NCBI GenBank assembly: GCA_002877875.1
Contig: PNIE01000004.1
Location: 1 to 19,252, forward strand
DNA length: 19,252 nt
From: Caldimicrobium thiodismutans
GTDB taxonomy: Bacteria > Desulfobacterota > Thermodesulfobacteria > Thermodesulfobacteriales > Thermodesulfobacteriaceae
Direction: 5' to 3'
The notes under the pieces were generated by a model. That model did no database searches. It was not told where the DNA came from and saw only the letters and a list, made by a program, of their open reading frames with translations. Made by a program: the position numbers and the translations under genes. Position 1 is the stretch's first letter. The number at the start of each line of letters is the position of its first letter. Of this stretch, positions 14,866-19,252 are shown piece after piece.

Positions 14866-16418
14866 AAGGATCGATGATCTCTTTTTAGGTAAAAATTAAG
14901 CCAGGAAGAAGTTTTGAAGAGATCCCAATTTCTGGGAGGAATAAAAAAGGTTTCCCCAGGTCTAATAAATTTTTTCAAAACCTCCTTTGAAGGGCTCTCC
15001 TCAAAGACCTTTACAAAGTGACATTTTTTCTCAAAAGGATAAACCTCACAAAATCCCTTTATACTCCCTCCGCAGGGGCCATTTAATAAATATTTAGCAC
15101 ATCCACTCTGGGGGCATTTATAATTAAACTCCCAAAGAGTGCAATCTCCACATTCCTGACAATTAAAAAGGAGTTTTTTAATAAAATATTCCAGAGAAGT
15201 AAAATAGCGCTTCAATTTTGGCCTTTGATCTATAAATTGGGCAAATTTTTTGAGATATAAAAAATAAGTCTTTTGGGGATTAAAAAATAAGTTATGAAAG
15301 ACCTCATTCATGAAAAAGGAAAATTTGTATTTCCCTTGAAAGGAAAAGTCAAAATCTTCTTTTAATAGACAAGGAAGATCCTTTTTTAGAACTTTTCCCT
15401 GAATTTCAAATATGGCCTTTCCTTCAAATTCTTCAAAATAGTCCTCCCAGGAAGCTTCATATTTGGAGAATTTTTCAAAAAAAAGCTGAATCTTTGAATA
15501 ATCAAGGGGAAAACCACAGAGATGAATTCCATTATAACCAAGGCCTTTTAAGATGGCAGCAAACCTTGCTGCTATATCAAGAACTGTTTCTTCAAAATTT
15601 GAAGACCCTTCCAGGCGTTTAAGTATACTCTCAGTTAGAAGAATCCCCGGAATCTTTGCTTCTTTTATAATCTTTACAAGAAATGGAGTAAGATACAAAA
15701 GGCTTCCCAAAAGGGGAACATTTTTAAATTTTTTATCTTCCTCAGGTAGGTGAAGCTCTTTGTCTTCTAAAAATCGTGAAAAAATAAAGGTTATCCCAGA
15801 ATCAAAAAGGCTTTTTAATTCCAACCATTTTCTAGGATAAAACCCTACTTGGGTTATAATAAAATAAGCTCCAGCTTTTAATTTTTTATATAGCTTCAGA
15901 TATTGCCACCATATTTCAGGAAGAGTAAGTTTAAAAGGATTAACCACTGCTCCCTTAAAAAAGGGAATAGCTGGCCTTTCATCAAAGCCCCTCTCCATGT
16001 CACTTATCATGGAAAGTAAAAGCACCGAATCTAAATCATATACAGGTTTTGCCCTTCCTAAATATCCCTGAAGAGGATAATCTCCAGTAAGAATAAGCAA
16101 ATTATGAAGTCCTTCCTTATCAAGGGCAAGGAGTTCACTTTCTATTTGATTACGATTTTTGTCTTTACAAGAAAAATGAATGATAGGCTCAAGCCCAAGA
16201 TTTTTTATGGTCTTTCCAAGAGGTATGGGAGATAAAGCAGGATTTCCTCCTGCATTATCAGTGATGGAAAAGGCCTGAAAAAGATTTTTTTTCTGACTTT
16301 CCAGTAAAAATTTAAGAATTTCTTGATATCTTCTTGTGCGAACACTTCTTGCTGGGACGAGTTCAAAGGTAAAAACAAAATCTCTTCTCTCTAAAAGTTC
16401 CTGAAAACGGGTTTTCAT
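14862..16418 (-). CDS. metF: Methylenetetrahydrofolate reductase fused to a MetV-type Cys-rich domain
   Basis: Residues 1-320 are a MetF (beta-alpha)8 barrel: FTFELVPARS (17-26, Glu19 at the catalytic position), ITDNAGGNPALSP (52-64), LTGDYP (110-115), FFKGAVVNPF (153-162) and FIITQVGFYP (186-195). This enzyme reduces methylene- to methyl-tetrahydrofolate with FAD, for methionine synthesis or the methyl branch of the Wood-Ljungdahl pathway. After a linker (320-410), residues 418-470 carry eight cysteines (420, 423, 426, 435, 440, 449, 457, 466) in the pattern CxxCGDC, YKCPQSGCAK, NGPCGGS, CEVY, typical of MetV, a separate partner subunit in some acetogens. The fused form would let electrons enter through the Cys-rich domain. 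The gene follows ribBA by 16 bases without a good ribosome binding site and overlaps rlmD by four. Confidence 0.88.
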   Translation of the reverse strand: MKTRFQELLERRDFVFTFELVPARSVRTRRYQEILKFLLESQKKNLFQAFSITDNAGGNPALSPIPLGKTIKNLGLEPIIHFSCKDKNRNQIESELLALDKEGLHNLLILTGDYPLQGYLGRAKPVYDLDSVLLLSMISDMERGFDERPAIPFFKGAVVNPFKLTLPEIWWQYLKLYKKLKAGAYFIITQVGFYPRKWLELKSLFDSGITFIFSRFLEDKELHLPEEDKKFKNVPLLGSLLYLTPFLVKIIKEAKIPGILLTESILKRLEGSSNFEETVLDIAARFAAILKGLGYNGIHLCGFPLDYSKIQLFFEKFSKYEASWEDYFEEFEGKAIFEIQGKVLKKDLPCLLKEDFDFSFQGKYKFSFFMNEVFHNLFFNPQKTYFLYLKKFAQFIDQRPKLKRYFTSLEYFIKKLLFNCQECGDCTLWEFNYKCPQSGCAKYLLNGPCGGSIKGFCEVYPFEKKCHFVKVFEESPSKEVLKKFIRPGETFFIPPRNWDLFKTSSWLNFYLKRDHRSL

Positions 16419-16434
16419 TTTCTAATTTTGAGCT

Positions 16435-17637
16435 TTATTTAAGACAAGAAAGAAGATGCCCAAGTTTTTCTTTTTTGGTCTTGAGATAGTTAAAATTTTC
16501 CTTAACTGGAGCAATTTCAAGAGGAACTCTCTCAACTACTTTAAGGCCATATCCTTCAAGACCAACAATCTTTCTAGGGTTATTGGTCATAAGTCTCATA
16601 CTCCTTACCCCTAAATCTCTCAAAATCTGAGCTCCAATTCCATAGTCCCTTAAATCAGGCTTAAAACCAAGGGCAAGATTAGCTTCAACCGTGTCAAGTC
16701 CTTTATCCTGAAGACTATAGGCCTTTAATTTATTAAGAAGTCCAATGCCCCTTCCCTCTTGTCTGAGATAAAGAAGTACTCCTTTACCCTCTCTTGCAAT
16801 CATCTCCATTGCCTTCTTAAGTTGATTCCCGCAGTCACATCTCAAAGATCCAAAAACATCTCCTGTCAAACATTCCGAATGGACTCTAACCAGCACAGGT
16901 TCCTCAGTTATCTCTCCCATAACAAGGGCTACATGAGTTGCTGAATCAACCAAATTACTGTAAGCAATAAGTTTGAAAGTACCATAGGGAGTAGGAAGAA
17001 TCGTCTCAACCTCTCTTTTAACAAGACTTTCATTTTTTAAGCGATAGGCAATAAGATCTCTGATAGTTATTATTTTTAATCCCCATTTTTCAGCAAATTT
17101 TTCCAGATCAGGAAGCCTGGCCATAGTTCCATCGTCTTTCATAATTTCACAGATAACTCCCGCAGGTTTCATACCACATAGCCGTGCCAGATCAACAGCA
17201 GCCTCAGTATGACCTGCTCTTACCAGAACACCTCCTTTTCTTGCAATTATCGGAAAAACATGCCCTGGGGTAACAAAGTCTTCTGGTTTACTGGAATCAT
17301 CAATAACCAATTTGATAGTATGAGCTCTGTCATAAGCAGAGATACCTGTAGTAATGCCATATTTAGCATCAATAGAGACAGTAAAAGCAGTTCCATAGGG
17401 GTCTATTCCCCTTCTTGGCTGAAGCTCAAGCTTTAGACGTTCAGCAATTTCATGCGTTATGGCAAGACATATAAGACCTCTCCCATACATCGCCATAAAA
17501 TTAATGGCTTCTGGAGTAACCTTTTCTGCAGGTATAATAAGGTCTCCTTCATTCTCTCTATCTTCGTCATCTACCACGATGATCATCTTTCCTGCTTTCA
17601 AATCTTCAAGGGCCTCTTCTATAGTAGAAATAGGCAT
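16435..17637 (-). CDS. ribBA: Bifunctional DHBP synthase / GTP cyclohydrolase II RibBA
   Basis: Two consecutive riboflavin-pathway enzymes in one 400-residue chain. The RibB half (1-200) makes dihydroxybutanone phosphate from ribulose 5-phosphate and has DDEDRENEGD (23-32), YGITTGIS (93-100), PEDFVTPGHVFPI (118-130) and RAGHTEAAVDLARL (140-153). The RibA half (205-400) opens GTP and shows zinc ligands C256, C267 and C269 (HSECLTGD, RCDCG), RQEGRGIGL (292-300) and TNNPRK (351-356). An in-frame extension to 17709 exists, but the ATG at 17637 has a strong GGGGAGGAG at 17643-17651 and matches family N-termini, so it was chosen. First gene of ribBA-metF-rlmD, divergent from thiE. Confidence 0.96.
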   Translation of the reverse strand: MPISTIEEALEDLKAGKMIIVVDDEDRENEGDLIIPAEKVTPEAINFMAMYGRGLICLAITHEIAERLKLELQPRRGIDPYGTAFTVSIDAKYGITTGISAYDRAHTIKLVIDDSSKPEDFVTPGHVFPIIARKGGVLVRAGHTEAAVDLARLCGMKPAGVICEIMKDDGTMARLPDLEKFAEKWGLKIITIRDLIAYRLKNESLVKREVETILPTPYGTFKLIAYSNLVDSATHVALVMGEITEEPVLVRVHSECLTGDVFGSLRCDCGNQLKKAMEMIAREGKGVLLYLRQEGRGIGLLNKLKAYSLQDKGLDTVEANLALGFKPDLRDYGIGAQILRDLGVRSMRLMTNNPRKIVGLEGYGLKVVERVPLEIAPVKENFNYLKTKKEKLGHLLSCLK

Positions 17638-17674
17638 AATATCTCCTCCCCATAGATTTTCTTTAGTGATTATC

Positions 17675-17688
17675 TTAATAATTATTAA
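17675..17688. repeat. 14-bp perfect palindrome in the ribBA-thiE divergent region
   Basis: TTAATAATTATTAA is its own reverse complement and overlaps the candidate ribBA -10 box. It could be a dimeric-repressor site, but a palindrome made only of A and T can arise by chance in this sequence. Confidence 0.3.
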
Positions 17689-17709
17689 ACCTTCTTGAAA
17701 AAATTCCAA
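17682..17709 (-). promoter_or_regulatory. Candidate promoter of the ribBA operon
   Basis: On the minus strand TTGGAA (17709-17704) and TAATAA (17687-17682) are separated by 16 bases, giving a start near 17675 and a leader of about 40 bases. In such AT-rich DNA this is suggestive only. The -10 lies inside a 14-base palindrome. Confidence 0.35.
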
Positions 17710-17713
17710 GGGT

Positions 17714-17741
17714 TTGAAAATTTTGGATCTATTTGTATATT
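17714..17741 (+). promoter_or_regulatory. Candidate promoter of thiE
   Basis: TTGAAA (17714-17719) and TATATT (17736-17741) are 16 bases apart, leaving about 40 bases to the thiE ATG. The leader is too short for a thiamine pyrophosphate riboswitch. Confidence 0.35.
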
Positions 17742-17786
17742 CCTATTATAGATATTTTTGGATATTTTTTAGAATCAAAGGAATTG

Positions 17787-18428
17787 ATGAAAAATACCTT
17801 AGCAGGCCTCTATGTGATTACTGATGAAAAACTTACTCCCTACTCTGGAGGAAAAATCTTTGAATTCGTAGAAAAAGCTCTTAAAGGTGGAGCAAGATTT
17901 GTCCAATTAAGGGATAAAAGTAATAAAGAGGAAGAGCTTTTTAATCTTTCCCTTGAATTAAAGAAACTTTGCCACAGGTATGGAGCCTTTTTTATAATCA
18001 ATGATAGGGTTTCTCTGGCTAAAGAAGTTGAGGCTGATGGAGTTCACCTTGGGAAGGAAGATGAACCCTTGGAGGAGGCAATAAAAAAACTTAAAGGAAA
18101 AATCATTGGAGTTTCCTGTTATGGAAGTCTTGAGAGAGCAAAATGGGCTGAATCCTTGGGAGTAAGTTATGTAGCCTTTGGAAGCTTTTTCCCCTCTCCT
18201 ACCAAACCGGAGTCCCAACTCGTTCCCTTAGATTTGATTTCTAAGGCCAAAAGAGAGTTAAAAATTCCTATCTGCGCCATCGGTGGAATTACTCTCGAAA
18301 GGGCAGAAGAATTGATCAAACTTGGAGCTGATATCCTTGCTGTGATAAGCGATATTTGGCTTGCCGAAGATATTGAAAAGAGAGCAAAAGGTTATACCCA
18401 ACTTTTTAAAAAATACGGAAAACTTTAG
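17787..18428 (+). CDS. thiE: Thiamine phosphate synthase ThiE
   Basis: ThiE is a cytoplasmic TIM-barrel enzyme that joins the hydroxymethylpyrimidine pyrophosphate and thiazole phosphate halves into thiamine monophosphate. The 213-residue protein has all the expected segments in order: LYVITDEKL (8-16), FVQLRDKS (38-45), INDRVSLAKEVEADGVHLGKED at 71-92, IGVSCY (107-112), VAFGSFFPSPTK (129-140) and ICAIGGIT (162-169). An upstream in-frame start at 17733 adds 18 residues that do not look like the family, while the ATG at 17787 has AAAGG five bases before it and fits ThiE N-termini. It is transcribed alone, and its stop overlaps the convergent flavoprotein gene by four bases. Confidence 0.94.
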   Translation: MKNTLAGLYVITDEKLTPYSGGKIFEFVEKALKGGARFVQLRDKSNKEEELFNLSLELKKLCHRYGAFFIINDRVSLAKEVEADGVHLGKEDEPLEEAIKKLKGKIIGVSCYGSLERAKWAESLGVSYVAFGSFFPSPTKPESQLVPLDLISKAKRELKIPICAIGGITLERAEELIKLGADILAVISDIWLAEDIEKRAKGYTQLFKKYGKL

Positions 18429-19033
18429 GGGCTTAAGTCCCTAACAAGAGACCATTTATCCTCTGGAAGAGAGAAGATCTCCTTTCCAAGAGTTTTAGCT
18501 TTTTCAAGGTATTCAGGATAATCTAATATTTCTCCTCTTTTATCTATACCCCTAAAAAAAAGGCCTCCACTGTAGGTGCCCCATCCTGCATCCATTACAT
18601 ATTTAAAAGTACGAACCAGGGCCTCAAAAAGTTTTTTTCCTTTGGTTGCCCCAAGGGAGAGTAAAATACCCTTAGGATTTTTCCCATAAGGATGGGAATG
18701 ATTAAGTTTATATTTTTTGGCCCAAAAAGCCTGAAAGCGTTCAAAAAAGGCTTGAACCATAGCAGGATGAGAATAGAAAAAAATAGGAGTAGCTACCACA
18801 AGAAGGTCTGAAGTCAAATATTTTTCGTAAAGAAGAGTCATATCATCTTTGAGCACACATTCACCAAGATGATCACATTCTCCGCAGGCAATACAGGGGC
18901 TAAACTTAAGCTCATAAAGCTTAATTTTTTCAAATTCTCCACCACCCTCTGCTACACCTTCAAGGAAGGCATCAAGAAGTATTTCTGTATTTCCCTTGTC
19001 TCTTGGGCTTCCATGAATAGCAAAAATTTTCAC
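18425..19033 (-). CDS. Iron-sulfur flavoprotein, NADPH-dependent FMN reductase family
   Basis: A 202-residue flavodoxin-fold protein. The N-terminus FAIHGSPRDKGNTEILLD (4-21) is the FMN phosphate loop of the FMN reductase family, and ATPIFFYSHPAMVQAFFER matches its second flavin loop. C47, C50, C53 and C59 form CX2CX2CX5C (CIACGECDHLGEC), the compact 4Fe-4S motif of archaeal and bacterial iron-sulfur flavoproteins (Isf), which pass electrons from ferredoxin to acceptors such as oxygen or peroxide. The physiological role here is unknown; oxidant defence is one possibility. The start is GTG at 19033, overlapping the upstream stop as GTGA, so the two genes form a pair. Confidence 0.85.
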   Translation of the reverse strand: MKIFAIHGSPRDKGNTEILLDAFLEGVAEGGGEFEKIKLYELKFSPCIACGECDHLGECVLKDDMTLLYEKYLTSDLLVVATPIFFYSHPAMVQAFFERFQAFWAKKYKLNHSHPYGKNPKGILLSLGATKGKKLFEALVRTFKYVMDAGWGTYSGGLFFRGIDKRGEILDYPEYLEKAKTLGKEIFSLPEDKWSLVRDLSP

Positions 19034-19236
19034 AGTTTGTGAATGGTCTTTTTAATGACACTGTGAACTAAAGTGAAGACCTCTTCAAAGGTAGCTGGAG
19101 AACATCTTCCCATTTCTATGAATTTAATCACTATTTCCTTAGTGGTTCTAAGGATAGTTTCTTCAATAGGTGAAAGGGACTGTTTTTGCTCTTGAGAGGC
19201 TTTTTTTTCAAGAGAGACTATTTTATCTTGAGACAT
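19030..19236 (-). CDS. Small hypothetical protein (68 aa), upstream partner of the flavoprotein
   Basis: I do not recognise a named family. The product has a charged, Gln/Lys-rich and probably flexible start (1-22) and then a mostly helical part, with TTKEIVIKFIEMGRCSPATF (31-50) and EEVFTLVHSVIKKTI (51-65). There is no membrane segment or signal peptide. It has one Cys (45), so no metal site of its own is evident. The ATG at 19236 has AAGGA seven bases upstream, so it looks truly translated, and its stop overlaps the GTG of the flavoprotein gene, suggesting coupled expression. Whether anything lies upstream is outside the window. Confidence 0.75.
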   Translation of the reverse strand: MSQDKIVSLEKKASQEQKQSLSPIEETILRTTKEIVIKFIEMGRCSPATFEEVFTLVHSVIKKTIHKL

Positions 19237-19252
19237 TTAGATATCCTTTTTT

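Noticed and set aside
17638..17786. FMN or TPP riboswitch ahead of ribBA or thiE
   Set aside because: Leaders are only about 40 bases each and none of the conserved riboswitch cores is visible.
17733..17786. Longer N-terminus for ThiE
   Set aside because: The extra 18 residues do not fit ThiE, and the ATG at 17787 has a good ribosome binding site.

Overview
This AT-rich window most likely comes from a thermophilic anaerobe of the Thermodesulfobacteriota (a Thermodesulfobacterium or Caldimicrobium-like organism). That placement is an inference. It rests on Lys/Glu-rich, Gln-poor proteins, a Gram-negative division/cell-wall (dcw) cluster with meso-diaminopimelate-type MurE, a methylenetetrahydrofolate reductase fused to a MetV-type zinc/Fe-S domain, an iron-sulfur flavoprotein, and the remains of a rubrerythrin gene. 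No 16S gene is present to settle it.

Positions 1-12103, minus strand: a tightly packed dcw operon read as mraZ, rsmH, ftsL, a shortened ftsI-like gene, murE, murF, mraY, murD, murG, murC, murB, ftsQ (ftsQ runs off the left edge). Genes overlap or lie within about 10 bases of each other. The operon starts at a sigma70-type promoter followed by three 10-bp MraZ boxes that run into the mraZ start codon. Two things are abnormal. The ftsI slot encodes a 334-residue protein that keeps a membrane anchor, pedestal pieces and the edges of a transpeptidase fold, but shows none of the catalytic motifs in their proper context. And ftsW is absent between murD and murG, which overlap by 4 bases. Both members of the septal SEDS/class B PBP pair are therefore missing or disabled here, while precursor synthesis (MurB-G, MraY) is intact.

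Positions 12104-12723: no intact gene. Its minus strand carries a decayed rubrerythrin gene, still in one frame over 88 codons but with four internal stops and mutated metal ligands.

Positions 12680-13640, plus strand: a promoter, tRNA-Phe(GAA), and 13 bases after its CCA end the gene for the tRNA Nm32 methyltransferase TrmJ, which has no Shine-Dalgarno. The trmJ 3' end overlaps by 80 bp the convergent rlmD gene.

Positions 13561-17637, minus strand: ribBA, fused metF-metV and rlmD form a second operon (riboflavin precursors, C1/folate metabolism, rRNA methylation). thiE is divergent from ribBA and collides tail to tail (4-bp overlap) with a two-gene unit holding a small conserved-looking hypothetical protein and an iron-sulfur flavoprotein. 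No CRISPR array, insertion sequence or rRNA was seen.
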